64,000 nt of DNA from Corynebacterium sp. CNCTC7651. GTDB lineage: Bacteria; Actinomycetota; Actinomycetes; Mycobacteriales; Mycobacteriaceae. The notes beneath the pieces are model-generated. The model did not search any database. It saw nothing but the letters and a program-made list of their open reading frames with translations, and was not told the DNA's origin. Location: positions 1,984,001-2,048,000 of the forward strand of contig NZ_CP071246.1 in the NCBI RefSeq assembly GCF_021496665.1, given 5' to 3'. The translations under genes were made by a program, and so were the position numbers. Below, one piece after another: positions 16,985 to 26,495 of this stretch (its first letter is position 1; each line of letters opens with the position of its first letter).

Positions 16985-19900
16985 GTGCTGACGCTACTTA
17001 TTGCCCTGATTGCCGCCACCATCGCCGCACCGGTGCTGCTGCGCACCATCGGCAGACCCGCCTTCGGCATCCTTGCGCTGGTGCCGCTCGGCGGGTTTAT
17101 CTGGATGGTCTCGCTTTTCAACGGCGGGGTGTTTAGAGATGGCGGCGAGATTCTCGCGTCTTTCCAATGGATGCCGTCCACATACCTGAACCTGGAGTTC
17201 CGCCTGGACGCGCTGGCCGGATTGTTCAGCCTGATCATCCTGGGCGTCGGCGCGCTGGTGCTGTTCTACTGCTGGGGCTACTTCGACTCCAACCCGATCC
17301 GCCTCGCGGCCTTCGCCAGCCAGCTGACCATGTTCGCCACCGTCATGTACGGGCTTGTCATCTCGGACAACTTCCTGCTCATGTACGTGTTCTGGGAGCT
17401 GACCTCGGTGCTGTCCTACCTCTTGGTCAGCTACTACGGTGAGCGCGCCAGCTCCCGCCGCGCGGCAATCCAGGCGTTGATGATCACCACGTTCGGCGGC
17501 CTTGCCATGCTGGTGGGCATCAACCTGCTGGGCGCCCAGACCGGAATCTGGAAGCTCTCCCAGGTTTCCCAGTTCGCGGACATCGAGGGCACCGCAGGTA
17601 TCTCCGTTGCCATCGTGCTGATCATGCTGGGCGCGCTGACCAAGTCCGCCCAAGCCCCCTGGCACTTCTGGCTGCCCGGCGCGATGGCTGCGCCCACGCC
17701 GGTCTCCGCGTATCTCCACTCCGCGGCGATGGTGAAGGCGGGCATCTACCTCGTCGCCCGCTTGGCGCCGGATATGGCGGCGGTGACCACGTGGCACCTT
17801 GTTGTCATCACCACCGGCTGCTTCACTATGCTGCTGGGCGGCTGGATGGCGCTGAAGCAGCGCGACCTCAAGCTGATCCTGGCGTACGGCACGGTGAGCC
17901 AGCTCGGCTTCATCACCGCGGTGATTGGCATCGGTTCGCGTGAGGCCACCATGGCGGGCCTGGCCATCACCTTCGGCCACTCCATGTTCAAGGCGGCGCT
18001 GTTCATGGTGGTCGGCGCGATTGACCACTCGACGGGCACCCGCGATATTCGCGAGTTGTCGGGCTTGGGCAGGAAAGAACCGATCGTCGCAACGCTTGCA
18101 ATTGTTTCTGCGGCCTCGATGGCGGGCATCCCGCCGCTGTTCGGCTTCGTGGCCAAGGAAGCGGCGCTGGACGCGGTGCTGCACGAGGAGCTGCTCACCG
18201 GCATGCCGGGCAAGATCACGCTGGTGGTGCTGGTTGTGGGCTCCATCCTCACCATGGCGTACACCCTGTACTTCCTCTGGGGCGCGTTTGCTGTCAAGCG
18301 CGACCAGGAGACGGATGAGCGCGGCCGCTCCGAGGCGGTGCAGGAAATGCACGACATCGGCCCGCTGATGTGGCTCTCCCCCGCCGTGCTCACCGCCTGC
18401 ACAATCATGTTCGGCATGTTCCCGCTGTGGCTGTCTGACGCGTTCAATGACTACCTTGATGTGCGTTTCCCTCGCGCGGAGCGCCACGACTTGGAGCTGT
18501 GGCACGGCATCACGGTGCCGCTGGTGCTGACGGTGGTGATCATCGTGGCCGGTTCCGTGATGTTCTGGCAGCGCGACCTGGTCAAGCGGGCGCAGATGGA
18601 GAAGCCGGCGCTGGGCGATGCGGACGTGATCTGGGACAACATCCTGAGCACGCTGCGCACCCTCTCGCTGAAGCTGACTGCGTCCACGCAGCGCGGCTCC
18701 CTGACCATCAACCTGGCCGTCATCTTCACCACCCTGATGCTGGTGCCCATCGCCTACCTGATCCTGGGCGACACCAGCAATATCCGCATGATCCTGTGGG
18801 ACAACGCGTGGCAGGGCATAGTGGTGATCATCATGGCCGGCATGGCGGTCTTTGCCACTATGCAGCGCAACCGCCTCTCCGGCGTGGTCATGGTGGGTGT
18901 GACCGGCTACTGCATGGCCATGCTGTTTGCCCTGCACGGCGCGCCGGACCTGGCGCTGACGCAGGCGCTGGTGGAAACCATCGTGATGGTGGTGTTCATG
19001 CTGGTGCTGCGCAAGATGCCCACGGAAGTGGAGCCGCGCAATGAGGACAACCGCAAGCGCGCCTGGCTCTCCATCGGCACCGGCGTGTCCGTGACGGTAG
19101 TGGCCATGACGGCGATGTCCGCGCGTGTGACGGACCCGATCTCCAAATACATGCCGGAGCTGGCCTACGAGATCGGCCACGGCCGCAACACGGTGAACGT
19201 GCTGCTGGTGGACCTGCGTGCCGCAGATACCTTCGGCGAGACCATGGTGCTGGTCATCGCAGCGACCGGCGTGGCCAGCCTGATCTTCGGCACCGGTGAG
19301 TTCGGGCGCGCCTCGCGCCGCCCGACGCTGTCCACCACCCGCCCGCGCTGGCTGGCGCACGGCGTGCCCAGCGAGACGGAGCAGAACCGCAACCTGATGG
19401 TGGACGTGGTCACCCGCATCCTGTTCCCGTCCATGATCGTTTTGTCCATGTACTTCTTCTTCTCCGGCCACAACGCCCCGGGCGGCGGCTTCGCCGGCGG
19501 CCTTGTCGCCGCACTGGCGTTCACGCTGCGCTACCTGGCTGGCGGCCGCCACGAGATCGAGGAGGCGCTGCCGATCGACCCGGCGAAGATCCTGGGCACC
19601 GGCATGATTATTGCCACCGTGGCCTTCGTTTTCCCCATGTTCTTCGGCTACCCGCCGCTGATGACGGATTACGTTTCCCTGGAGCTGCCGCTGGTCGGCG
19701 AGTTCGACGTGCCGTCCGCGCTGGTGTTTGACGCGGGCGTGTACATCATCGTCGTCGGCCTGATCATGCACATACTGCCCTCCATGGGTGCTTACCTGGA
19801 CCGCGAGGATGAGGCCCGCAAGGATCGCGCCCGCGACCGCGCCCGGGAGCTGCAGGAGAAGAACGCACTGCGCCGCATCAAGCAGGCGCGGGCGCGCCTG

Positions 19901-20002
19901 TCCCGCCAGTCCGATCGCTTCGCGGTGTCCGCGTCGGGTTCTTCGGTAGTGGGGCGGGGCAAGGAAACGTCGATAAGCGAAAGCCCGGAAAGGAGCGAGT
20001 GA
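16985..20002 (+). CDS. mrpA: Mrp Na+/H+ antiporter subunit A, MrpA with fused MrpB
   Basis: This 1,005-residue polytopic protein is the largest subunit of the multi-subunit cation/proton antiporter that exports Na+ using the proton gradient. The NuoL-like part spans about residues 1-480 (FWELTSVLSYLLVSYYGERAS, HSAAMVKAGIYLVAR with the key lysine, FGHSMFKAALFM). A MrpA-specific region and a DUF4040-like part follow. The C-terminal 150 residues (NLMVDVVTRILFPSM, SGHNAPGGGFAGGL) are MrpB-like, so B is fused and no separate mrpB follows. The start is GTG at 16985, with AAGGAGG about 11 bases upstream. It leads the A-C-D-E-F-G operon. Confidence 0.92.
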   Translation: MLTLLIALIAATIAAPVLLRTIGRPAFGILALVPLGGFIWMVSLFNGGVFRDGGEILASFQWMPSTYLNLEFRLDALAGLFSLIILGVGALVLFYCWGYFDSNPIRLAAFASQLTMFATVMYGLVISDNFLLMYVFWELTSVLSYLLVSYYGERASSRRAAIQALMITTFGGLAMLVGINLLGAQTGIWKLSQVSQFADIEGTAGISVAIVLIMLGALTKSAQAPWHFWLPGAMAAPTPVSAYLHSAAMVKAGIYLVARLAPDMAAVTTWHLVVITTGCFTMLLGGWMALKQRDLKLILAYGTVSQLGFITAVIGIGSREATMAGLAITFGHSMFKAALFMVVGAIDHSTGTRDIRELSGLGRKEPIVATLAIVSAASMAGIPPLFGFVAKEAALDAVLHEELLTGMPGKITLVVLVVGSILTMAYTLYFLWGAFAVKRDQETDERGRSEAVQEMHDIGPLMWLSPAVLTACTIMFGMFPLWLSDAFNDYLDVRFPRAERHDLELWHGITVPLVLTVVIIVAGSVMFWQRDLVKRAQMEKPALGDADVIWDNILSTLRTLSLKLTASTQRGSLTINLAVIFTTLMLVPIAYLILGDTSNIRMILWDNAWQGIVVIIMAGMAVFATMQRNRLSGVVMVGVTGYCMAMLFALHGAPDLALTQALVETIVMVVFMLVLRKMPTEVEPRNEDNRKRAWLSIGTGVSVTVVAMTAMSARVTDPISKYMPELAYEIGHGRNTVNVLLVDLRAADTFGETMVLVIAATGVASLIFGTGEFGRASRRPTLSTTRPRWLAHGVPSETEQNRNLMVDVVTRILFPSMIVLSMYFFFSGHNAPGGGFAGGLVAALAFTLRYLAGGRHEIEEALPIDPAKILGTGMIIATVAFVFPMFFGYPPLMTDYVSLELPLVGEFDVPSALVFDAGVYIIVVGLIMHILPSMGAYLDREDEARKDRARDRARELQEKNALRRIKQARARLSRQSDRFAVSASGSSVVGRGKETSISESPERSE

Positions 20003-20003
20003 G

Positions 20004-20495
20004 ATGGAAGCGAACCTGTTTCTGCTGATCGGCTCCGGTGTGCTGATCGCGTGCGGCGTGTACCTGATGCTGGACCGCGCGCTGACCAGGATGATCATGG
20101 GCGTGCTGCTGATTGGCAACGGCGCGAACCTGCTTATTCTGCAGGCGGGCGGGCAGGCCGGCTCGCCGCCGATTCTGGAGCGTGACTCCGTGCCTGCGGA
20201 GGGGACGTCGGACCCGCTGGCGCAGGCAATGATTCTCACCGCGATTGTGATTTCGATGGCGTTGACGGCGTTCATGCTCTCGCTTGCGTACCGCCAGTAT
20301 CGCTACCGCACGGACGACGTGATTGAGCGGGACGAGGAGGATCGCCTGATTGCGTCGCGTCCCACGACGCCGTCGGCCGCGCCGGACCACGATCTTTCCG
20401 CCAACCCGGAGACCGGCCGCCTGAGCTCCTCCGGCGACGCGTTCGGCCCGCGTTCCTTCGAGACACCCGTGAAGGAGGCCGACGGTGAAAGATAG
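20004..20495 (+). CDS. mrpC: Mrp antiporter subunit C
   Basis: The 163-residue NuoK-like protein has three membrane helices in its first 95 residues (FLLIGSGVLIACGVYLML, GVLLIGNGANLLIL, AMILTAIVISMALTAFMLSL) and a hydrophilic tail of about 60 residues, longer than in typical MrpC. AAGGAG precedes the ATG, one base after the mrpA stop. The tail runs into the start of mrpD with an 11-base overlap. Confidence 0.9.
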   Translation: MEANLFLLIGSGVLIACGVYLMLDRALTRMIMGVLLIGNGANLLILQAGGQAGSPPILERDSVPAEGTSDPLAQAMILTAIVISMALTAFMLSLAYRQYRYRTDDVIERDEEDRLIASRPTTPSAAPDHDLSANPETGRLSSSGDAFGPRSFETPVKEADGER

Positions 20496-22260
20496 CCTGG
20501 TGCAATTTGCGGATAGCGCGCTGGCCTGGATGCCGTACCTGACGGTGATGCCGGTGCTGCTGCCCGCGGCCGCGGCCGGACTGATCACGTTTGTCCGCAG
20601 CATCAACCTGCAGCGTTTTATTGCGCTGACCACGCTGCTGGCGCTGTCGGTGATCTCCGGCACCATGATCATTACCGTGGACCTCCACGGCATCCAGACA
20701 GTCCAGATGGGTGGCTGGGACGCCCCGGTAGGCATCACGCTGGTGAGCGACCGCTTATCCACGATTATGTTGTTCGTCTCCTCGATCGTCCTCTTTGCCG
20801 TGATGTGGTACGGCATCTCGCAGGGCTTGCGCGACGGCGATGAGGACGACCCGGTTGCCGTGTTCCTGCCGGTGTACATGCTGCTCTCCATGGGCGTGAA
20901 CCTGTCCTTCCTGGCGGGCGACCTGTTCAACCTGTACGTGGGCTTCGAGGTGTTCCTGGTTGCCTCCTACGTGCTGCTCACGCTGGGCGCCTCACCCGGA
21001 CGTGTGCGCGCCGGCATCGGCTACGTGATGGTGTCCATCGCGTCTTCCATGGTCTTCCTCTTCGCGCTGGCCATGGTGTACGCCGCGGTGGGCACGGTGA
21101 ACATGGCGCAGGTGGGCATCCGCATGGAGGAGATCCCGGACGGCACCCGCGCCGCGATCTTTGCCACGCTGCTGATCGCGTTTGGCATCAAAGCCGCTGT
21201 GTTCCCGCTGGACGCGTGGCTGCCGGACTCCTATCCCACCGCCGCCTCGCTGGTCACCGCCGTGTTCGCGGGCCTTTTGACCAAGGTGGGCGTGTACGCC
21301 ATCATCCGCATGCGCACCACCGTGTTCACGGACGGGTCCCTGGACACGCTGGGCATGTGGGTGGCGCTAATGACCATGATCGTGGGCATCATGGGCGCCT
21401 TGGCGCAGAACGACATCAAGCGCCTGCTCTCCTTCACCCTGGTCAGCCACATCGGCTACATGATCTTCGGCATTGCGCTGGGCTCCAAGATGGGCCTGTC
21501 CGGCGCGATCTTCTACGCAGTACACCACATTCTGGTGCAGACGTCCCTCTTCCTGGTGGTGGGCCTGATCGAACGCCAGGCCGGTTCCGCGCAGCTGCGC
21601 CGCCTTGGTTCGGGGCTCTACGCCGCCCCGCTCATCGCCATCCTCTACTTCATCCCGGCACTCAACCTGGGCGGCATCCCGCCGCTGTCCGGCTTCCTGG
21701 GCAAGGTCATGCTCATCCAGGCGGGTGCCGACGACGGCTCCTGGCTGGCCTGGGTCCTCATCGCCGGCGCCGTGATCACGTCCCTGCTCACGCTCTACGC
21801 GATGATCCTGGTCTGGTCCAAGGCGTTCCTGCGCGACCGCAAAGACGCCCCCGAGGGCGACGTGGCCATGGCGCGCCCCTCCACCCTGGCGGAGCGCTAC
21901 GAAACCACGACTATCGACGAACGCGACGACGTCGGCCGCATCCCCGCAGGCATGCTCTTATCGACGGCACTTTTGGTGGCCGCATCGACCTCCATCACCT
22001 TCCTCGCGGGCCCGATCTCCGACATCACGGACCGCGCCGCCCAGTCCGCCCAGGACCAGGCGATTTACCGCGAGGCCGTGCTGAACGGCGACCCGGAGAA
22101 CCCGACGCGCCGGCCGGAAGAATTTGGCAAGCCGCACGAGGGCGGCGGCGGGTACGACTCCCTGGACAACCGCAAAACCAACAGCGAGGACCAGGCCCCC
22201 GTGTCCACCGGCGTATCCACCGAAAAGGCGCCCGTGCCGGTGAAGGAAGGTGAGCTGTAA
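20485..22260 (+). CDS. mrpD: Mrp antiporter subunit D
   Basis: The 591-residue NuoM/N-like ion-translocating subunit includes GVNLSFLAGDLFNLYVGFE, KAAVFPLDAWLPDSYPTA, TKVGVYAIIRMRT and HHILVQTSLFLVVG. The C-terminal 140 residues are cytosolic and charged. GTG at 20485 with AAGGAGG upstream is the start, inside mrpC. The stop codon shares a base with the mrpE start codon, so the genes are translationally coupled. Confidence 0.92.
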   Translation: MKDSLVQFADSALAWMPYLTVMPVLLPAAAAGLITFVRSINLQRFIALTTLLALSVISGTMIITVDLHGIQTVQMGGWDAPVGITLVSDRLSTIMLFVSSIVLFAVMWYGISQGLRDGDEDDPVAVFLPVYMLLSMGVNLSFLAGDLFNLYVGFEVFLVASYVLLTLGASPGRVRAGIGYVMVSIASSMVFLFALAMVYAAVGTVNMAQVGIRMEEIPDGTRAAIFATLLIAFGIKAAVFPLDAWLPDSYPTAASLVTAVFAGLLTKVGVYAIIRMRTTVFTDGSLDTLGMWVALMTMIVGIMGALAQNDIKRLLSFTLVSHIGYMIFGIALGSKMGLSGAIFYAVHHILVQTSLFLVVGLIERQAGSAQLRRLGSGLYAAPLIAILYFIPALNLGGIPPLSGFLGKVMLIQAGADDGSWLAWVLIAGAVITSLLTLYAMILVWSKAFLRDRKDAPEGDVAMARPSTLAERYETTTIDERDDVGRIPAGMLLSTALLVAASTSITFLAGPISDITDRAAQSAQDQAIYREAVLNGDPENPTRRPEEFGKPHEGGGGYDSLDNRKTNSEDQAPVSTGVSTEKAPVPVKEGEL

Positions 22261-22781
22261 TGGCCAGACTGTGGGCAGGTTTTCAAAACCGCTTCCGCTG
22301 GAGCTTTGTCATCTGGCTGACTTTCATGTGGATCCTCCTCATGGGCGAGCTGAGCTGGGGCAACCTCTTCGCAGGCTTGGGCCTGGGCTTTGCCGTTGTG
22401 CTTGCGCTGCCCCTGCCGGAAGTGCCCGTGCACAACCGGAAGGTGAACTGGTTCCGGCTGGTGCTCTTCCTCTTCGAGTGGACCTGGGACCTGTTGGTAG
22501 CCTCTGCCCGCGTGGCCTGGCTGGCGCTGCGCCCCCAGCCGCAGCCGAAGAACGCCATCGTGAAAGTGCCCATGCGCGTGTCCAGCGAACTGGTGCTGTA
22601 CCTGGCCACCTGCGCGTACAACCTGCAGCCGGGCGGCTCCGTCACGGATATTGACGTGGCTAACCGCGAGTGGACCATCCACGTCCTCGACGCATCCACC
22701 CCGCAGGTGCTGCAGCGCGAAATTGACAACGTGGCCAAGCTGGAGCGCCAGATGATCGAGATTTTCGAAAGCAGGAGGTAA
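22260..22781 (+). CDS. mrpE: Mrp antiporter subunit E
   Basis: The 173-residue MrpE has two N-terminal membrane helices and a cytosolic domain ending in a charged region (NVAKLERQMIEIFESRR). Family residues such as PMRVSSELVLYLATCAYNLQ and GSVTDID are present. The ATG overlaps the mrpD TAA. Confidence 0.9.
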   Translation: MARLWAGFQNRFRWSFVIWLTFMWILLMGELSWGNLFAGLGLGFAVVLALPLPEVPVHNRKVNWFRLVLFLFEWTWDLLVASARVAWLALRPQPQPKNAIVKVPMRVSSELVLYLATCAYNLQPGGSVTDIDVANREWTIHVLDASTPQVLQREIDNVAKLERQMIEIFESRR

Positions 22782-22786
22782 GACCC

Positions 22787-23065
22787 ATGGATCCCACCCT
22801 GTACAACGCGTTCCTTGCAGTCGCCGGAGTGCTGCTTGCACTCGGCTTCTTCATGCTGGCCTGGCGCGTGATCGTCGGCCCGGACTCCATGGACCGCGTC
22901 CTAGGCAACGACGCCATCACCGCCTCACTCCAATGCGCGCTTGCCCTGTACATCTGCTGGACGCTGGACACCACCGTGGTCAACGCGATGATTGTGATCG
23001 CGTTGCTGGGCTTCATCGCCTCCCTGTCCGTCGCCCGCTTCCGCAAGAGGGATGGTTCACTCTAA
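22787..23065 (+). CDS. mrpF: Mrp antiporter subunit F
   Basis: The 92-residue protein has three membrane helices. GPDSMDRVLGNDAIT is the MrpF signature. AGGAGG lies in the short gap after mrpE. The mrpG start follows its stop directly. Confidence 0.9.
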   Translation: MDPTLYNAFLAVAGVLLALGFFMLAWRVIVGPDSMDRVLGNDAITASLQCALALYICWTLDTTVVNAMIVIALLGFIASLSVARFRKRDGSL

Positions 23066-23497
23066 ATGTTTGCATCCTGGAACTGGCCGCTGATCGCGGA
23101 CATCCTCTCCCTGATCTTCATCATCCCCGGCGCGTTCATGGTGTTCTCCGCCGCCGTGGGCACCGTGCGCTTCCACTCCACCCTGGCGCGCATCCACGCA
23201 ATCACGAAGCCGCAGACCACAGGGTTGCTCTTGATGATCATCGGCACCATCATCCGCCTCACCGGCTCGCCGCAGTTCGGCCCGCACGAAAAGGGCGACA
23301 TCGGCATCATGATCCTCCTGGTCATCTTCGCGCTGATGACCAACCCCGTCACCGCGCAGCGCCTCGGCCGTGTCGCGCGCCGCGAGGGGCTCTACGGCAG
23401 CGAGGACCTCTTGGCCGTCAACGAGCGCCCCGCCCGCTATCACCCGCGCCGCGTCAACCCCACTGAGAAGACCCACACCGCGGAGGACTCGCGCTAG
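23066..23497 (+). CDS. mrpG: Mrp antiporter subunit G
   Basis: The 143-residue protein has three helices in the first 100 residues (IIPGAFMVFSAAVGTVRF, IMILLVIFALMTNPVTAQ) and a charged tail. It closes the operon. Its stop codon is embedded in a CGTCGNNAAGC motif copy (23497-23507, minus), and the convergent ligase gene ends 35 bases away. Confidence 0.9.
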   Translation: MFASWNWPLIADILSLIFIIPGAFMVFSAAVGTVRFHSTLARIHAITKPQTTGLLLMIIGTIIRLTGSPQFGPHEKGDIGIMILLVIFALMTNPVTAQRLGRVARREGLYGSEDLLAVNERPARYHPRRVNPTEKTHTAEDSR

Positions 23498-23532
23498 CTT
23501 GACGACGGCTGCTTAGCAGCACGACTGCCCAC

Positions 23533-24663
23533 CTACCAGGTGAGATCGATCATTTCCTGGCAGGAGTTGTCCACCACGTCAGCCCAGTTGCCGGTCTTGT
23601 TGAAGATCCGGCGCTGGCGCTGGTAGCCCGCGCCGCGCTCCAAGATTTCCTCGATGAGCATGAGCTCATCCACGCAGCCCAGTTCCTGTGCGGTGGGCAA
23701 GAGAACGTCGATAAGCGTGACAAGCTCCTCCGAGACCCACTTCTCTTCGGTCTCGCGGCTGGTAATGACCACGGCCTCGAGCCCGTAACGCGCGCCGCGC
23801 CACTTGTTTTCGGCGACGTGCCACGGCTGGAGGGTGGGCAATGGCTCGCCGGCCTCGAGGAGGCGGTCGTAGTAGACGACAAGGCAGTGCGTGAGCGCGA
23901 CAATGGCGGCGAGTTCGCGCAGGTTGGAGGTGGCGTCCGAGATGCGGACCTCGATGGTGCCCCACTTGGCGGCGGGGCGGACGTCGAAATGCATGGAGCC
24001 GGTGTGGCTGATCACGCCGGAGGTTTTCTGGTCCCGCATGAAGCCCACCCACTCGTCCCAATTTTGGAACTGGTACGGCATGCCTGCGGTGGGAAGCTGC
24101 TGGTAAAGCATGGTGCGGTTGGACGCGTAGCCGGTGTCCAGACCCTCCCAGCCCGGGCTGGAGGCTGAGATGGCGAGCAGGTGCGGGTACTTGGTCATGA
24201 TCGCGTTGATGATCGGCCAGACCTTGTCCTCATGGCTCACGCCGATGTGGCAATGGATGCCCCAGAGCAGCATCTGCTTGCCCCAGTATTGGGTGCGGTT
24301 GATGATCTCTTCGTACGTGATCTTGGGGCTGAGGGCCTGCTCGCGGAAATCCGTGAACGGGTGGCCGCCGCCAGCCCAGAGTTTGAGGCCCTGCTCCGTA
24401 GCGATCTCCCGGACCTTGTCCAGGTCTGTCTGGAGCGCGTCGATGGCCGCGCGGGTGTTCTTGCACACGGGCGTGACCAGCTCGATCGTGTTCTGCAGGA
24501 ACTCGCGCTCCAAGTGCGTGCCCGGGTAACGCTGCTGCACAGCGTCAATCACATCCGCGGCGCGGGGCACGAGGTCGCGCGTCTCCGGGTCAATGACGCA
24601 AATTTCCCACTCCACGCCGAGAGTCGATTCGGGGGAGCGGGCGAAATCGCGGTACGGGTCCAT
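23533..24663 (-). CDS. YbdK-type carboxylate-amine ligase (glutamate-cysteine ligase family 2)
   Basis: The 376-residue protein belongs to GCS2. It has [17 protein letters not shown] at the N terminus, [23 protein letters not shown] and [16 protein letters not shown]. Family members join glutamate to cysteine or other amines, but most actinobacterial copies have weak or unknown activity. M. tuberculosis carries its homologue (Rv0433) near virR, as here. TAGAAT 7 bases before the ATG suggests leaderless transcription. It is convergent with mrpG and has no obvious terminator. Confidence 0.82.
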   Translation of the reverse strand: MDPYRDFARSPESTLGVEWEICVIDPETRDLVPRAADVIDAVQQRYPGTHLEREFLQNTIELVTPVCKNTRAAIDALQTDLDKVREIATEQGLKLWAGGGHPFTDFREQALSPKITYEEIINRTQYWGKQMLLWGIHCHIGVSHEDKVWPIINAIMTKYPHLLAISASSPGWEGLDTGYASNRTMLYQQLPTAGMPYQFQNWDEWVGFMRDQKTSGVISHTGSMHFDVRPAAKWGTIEVRISDATSNLRELAAIVALTHCLVVYYDRLLEAGEPLPTLQPWHVAENKWRGARYGLEAVVITSRETEEKWVSEELVTLIDVLLPTAQELGCVDELMLIEEILERGAGYQRQRRIFNKTGNWADVVDNSCQEMIDLTW

Positions 24664-24670
24664 GCCGGGG

Positions 24671-24676
24671 ATTCTA
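24671..24676 (-). promoter_or_regulatory. -10 box TAGAAT of a probable leaderless transcript
   Basis: On the minus strand TAGAAT lies exactly 7 bases before the ATG of the ligase gene. Confidence 0.5.
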
Positions 24677-24723
24677 TGCCTGGCAGGTGGGTGGGCGGTG
24701 GTGCGGGTTGGGGTTTTATGCGT

Positions 24724-24741
24724 GGGTGGGGTGGGAGTGGG
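24724..24741 (+). other. G-quadruplex-type G-run array
   Basis: GGGTGGGGTGGGAGTGGG has four runs of at least three G with loops of 1, 1 and 3 bases, in a G-rich gap (24677-24770) between the virR-like and ligase genes. It is on the strand opposite to both transcripts. Confidence 0.55.
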
Positions 24742-24773
24742 TTGCGGGGCGCGGGGGCGCGTTGGTTGCGCGG

Positions 24774-25793
24774 CTAGCCCGCGATGACAACCGCGATGGC
24801 GTTCGGGTTCTTCACCACCTGCTCCGGCAGTGCCGTCGCGCCCTGCGGGAGATCGTTGGTTGCGCGCGGGGTGCCGCCGACCTTCTGCGCGATCTCCGCC
24901 GCGAGCTGCTCCGCGCCCGGGGTCTGCGGGTTATAGAACACCAGCGTCTGCGGGAAGATGCCGTACTGCTGCTCCGGCATGTTCATCGCGCCCGGGTTGT
25001 TCGAGTTGTTCGCGATCGTGTACTGGCTGTCCAGGCGGTTCGCGGTGTCACCGGCCGCATTCGGGATACCCGAGTTGTTGTACACGAAGACCTGGGCGTT
25101 GGCCGCGGTCAGCGCTGCGCCGGCGGGAACTGCGGGTGCAGCCGGGTTGGCGTTCGCGTCTGCATTGTTGGCATCGGCCGGGGCGTTCGGGTTGTTCGGG
25201 TCGGCTGGGTTGTTCGCGTCAGCCGGGTTCGCGGGTGCGTTGGGGTCTGCCGAGTTGGCCGGTGCGTTCGGGTCGTTCGGGTTTGCCGAGGCGCTGGCGT
25301 CTTCGGTGACGGTGTTGGTCGCTGCCGCCGTGGTGGTTGCGGTGCCGGCAGGGGCCGCGGAGTTGTCCGGGTTCTTGTTCTGGGTCATGGCGTAGATGCC
25401 CCAGAGCAGAAGCAACGCCGCGACGGCAATCAGGATCATTGCCAGGCCACGCTTAGGCACACCACCTGCGACGACAGCCGTAGACCCGGCGCCGGCGGTT
25501 GCTGCGGTGCCAGCGGCCGGTGCTGCGAGGTAGGCATCGTCGAAGTCCTCCTCGTCTCGACGGTGTGCCCCGCGGTAATCCTCCACCGGCTCCTCGTCGA
25601 CAACTTCGTACTCGACGTATTCGGCTTCGTCGTAGCCGTCGTCCGCGTAGCCGTCGTCGCCGTACTCGACTCCCTCGTCCTGCGGGTACTCGTCGACGGG
25701 GTACGCCTCGGTGTACTCGTAATCGTCCGCGGAGTAGTCGCGTGGATCGCGGTTGTCGCCGTTGCCGTGGTTGCCGGTGTATTTGCTAGTCAC
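24774..25793 (-). CDS. VirR-like LytR_C envelope protein
   Basis: The 339-residue single-pass protein has an acidic Asp/Tyr/Glu-rich cytosolic N terminus (about 1-110), one membrane helix ([20 protein letters not shown], about 120-145), an extracellular Pro/Asn/Ala-rich linker (about 165-225) and a C-terminal LytR_C domain (VFVYNNSG to the end). Gene order with DUF3263 and def matches M. tuberculosis Rv0429c-Rv0431, where Rv0431 is VirR, an envelope-integrity and vesicle-release factor. The GTG start at 25793 has TATTGT 7 bases upstream; the longer in-frame extension would put 66 low-quality residues before it. The linker is a repeated PADANN/PNAPAN pattern. Confidence 0.75.
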   Translation of the reverse strand: MTSKYTGNHGNGDNRDPRDYSADDYEYTEAYPVDEYPQDEGVEYGDDGYADDGYDEAEYVEYEVVDEEPVEDYRGAHRRDEEDFDDAYLAAPAAGTAATAGAGSTAVVAGGVPKRGLAMILIAVAALLLLWGIYAMTQNKNPDNSAAPAGTATTTAAATNTVTEDASASANPNDPNAPANSADPNAPANPADANNPADPNNPNAPADANNADANANPAAPAVPAGAALTAANAQVFVYNNSGIPNAAGDTANRLDSQYTIANNSNNPGAMNMPEQQYGIFPQTLVFYNPQTPGAEQLAAEIAQKVGGTPRATNDLPQGATALPEQVVKNPNAIAVVIAG

Positions 25794-25800
25794 ACGCGCC

Positions 25801-25806
25801 ACAATA
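25801..25806 (-). promoter_or_regulatory. -10 box TATTGT of a probable leaderless transcript
   Basis: On the minus strand TATTGT is exactly 7 bases before the GTG of the VirR-like gene, and it decides that start. Confidence 0.5.
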
Positions 25807-26266
25807 GTCTCAACTAGAGGTTGAGGGTTAGTGACGCGCCGCCGGTTCGGCCGCCTACCCCGCGGCCCGTTGGTCAACCGCCCTACGGCCAGCCCGGCCA
25901 CCGCCTCGCGGCCACCCGGCCACCAACCTTGCCGCCCAGGCCCGCCGTCGTCGGCGAAAGAATCCGACGATTTCTTCTCTTTCGGATGCATTCTCCGTTA
26001 TATGGGCAGGTCAGAGACATATAAGAAATTTGCAAGAGCAGTTCTGGGAAAACTTTTGCGCACGGGTTGTAGGCCTCAGCGACAATGATGGTCACGCGTG
26101 AGACAGGTGGGGTCAAAGTGGCCAGTGGGGTGCCCTGGCAGGTGGAGTGGGAGCCGGGAGGGCAGCCGCAGGCCCGGGGACTGGCGTGGCGGAGCGGCCC
26201 GCCGGGAGGCCACGCAGCCGCCGGGCGGCCCTCCGGGAGGCCACACAGCCGCGGGCCGGCCACGCC
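25807..26266. other. 460-bp gene-free stretch with inverted and direct repeats
   Basis: No gene is supported here. It contains a perfect 7-bp inverted repeat TTATATG (25998-26004) / CATATAA (26018-26024) in an AT-rich island, and a 29-bp direct repeat with a 31-bp period at 26202 and 26233. Confidence 0.6.
26202..26261. repeat. two 29-bp direct repeats, 31-bp period
   Basis: CCGGGAGGCCACGCAGCCGC and CCGGGAGGCCACACAGCCGC begin the two units, each followed by a G/C-rich end. A looser GGGAGGGCAGCCGCAGGCCC copy precedes them near 26157. They abut the 3' end of the DUF3263 gene. Confidence 0.7.
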
Positions 26267-26479
26267 CTACAAACGAACGTCGCGAAGCCGTTGCAAACGC
26301 CGGACCAGCTGGGGCCTGGCCTCGAGCGCATCGGGCGAGTCGAGCAGCACGTTCAAGCGCTGGTAGTAGCGGACGGCGGAGATGCCGAATTCGCGCTGGA
26401 TGGCTTCTTCCTTGGCGCCGAGGGAGCGGGGGGCGCGGGCCTCGAAGTCGAGGACGGCGAGGTCGGCGTCGGAAAGCAT
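26267..26479 (-). CDS. DUF3263 protein (small HTH-like)
   Basis: The 70-residue protein matches DUF3263: [36 protein letters not shown] and [15 protein letters not shown]. The family is actinobacterial and probably binds DNA through a helix-turn-helix; function is not known. The ATG at 26479 is preferred to 26497 because TATATA lies 6 bases upstream. It is divergent from def and shares its -10 region, and it sits upstream of the VirR-like gene as in mycobacteria (Rv0430). Confidence 0.8.
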   Translation of the reverse strand: MLSDADLAVLDFEARAPRSLGAKEEAIQREFGISAVRYYQRLNVLLDSPDALEARPQLVRRLQRLRDVRL

Positions 26480-26482
26480 GCC

Positions 26483-26491
26483 TAATATATA
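26483..26491. promoter_or_regulatory. overlapping divergent -10 boxes of def and DUF3263
   Basis: TAATAT (26483-26488, plus) is 7 bases before the def ATG. TATATA (26486-26491, minus) is 6 bases before the DUF3263 ATG. The two boxes overlap, so the promoters should exclude one another. Confidence 0.5.
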
Positions 26492-26495
26492 CCGC

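Noticed and set aside
16994..20275. 1,093-codon open frame antisense to mrpA/mrpC
   Set aside because: It mirrors a GC-rich coding gene, has His/Asp/Gln-rich composition typical of antisense frames, and shows no domain; mrpA on the other strand is certain.
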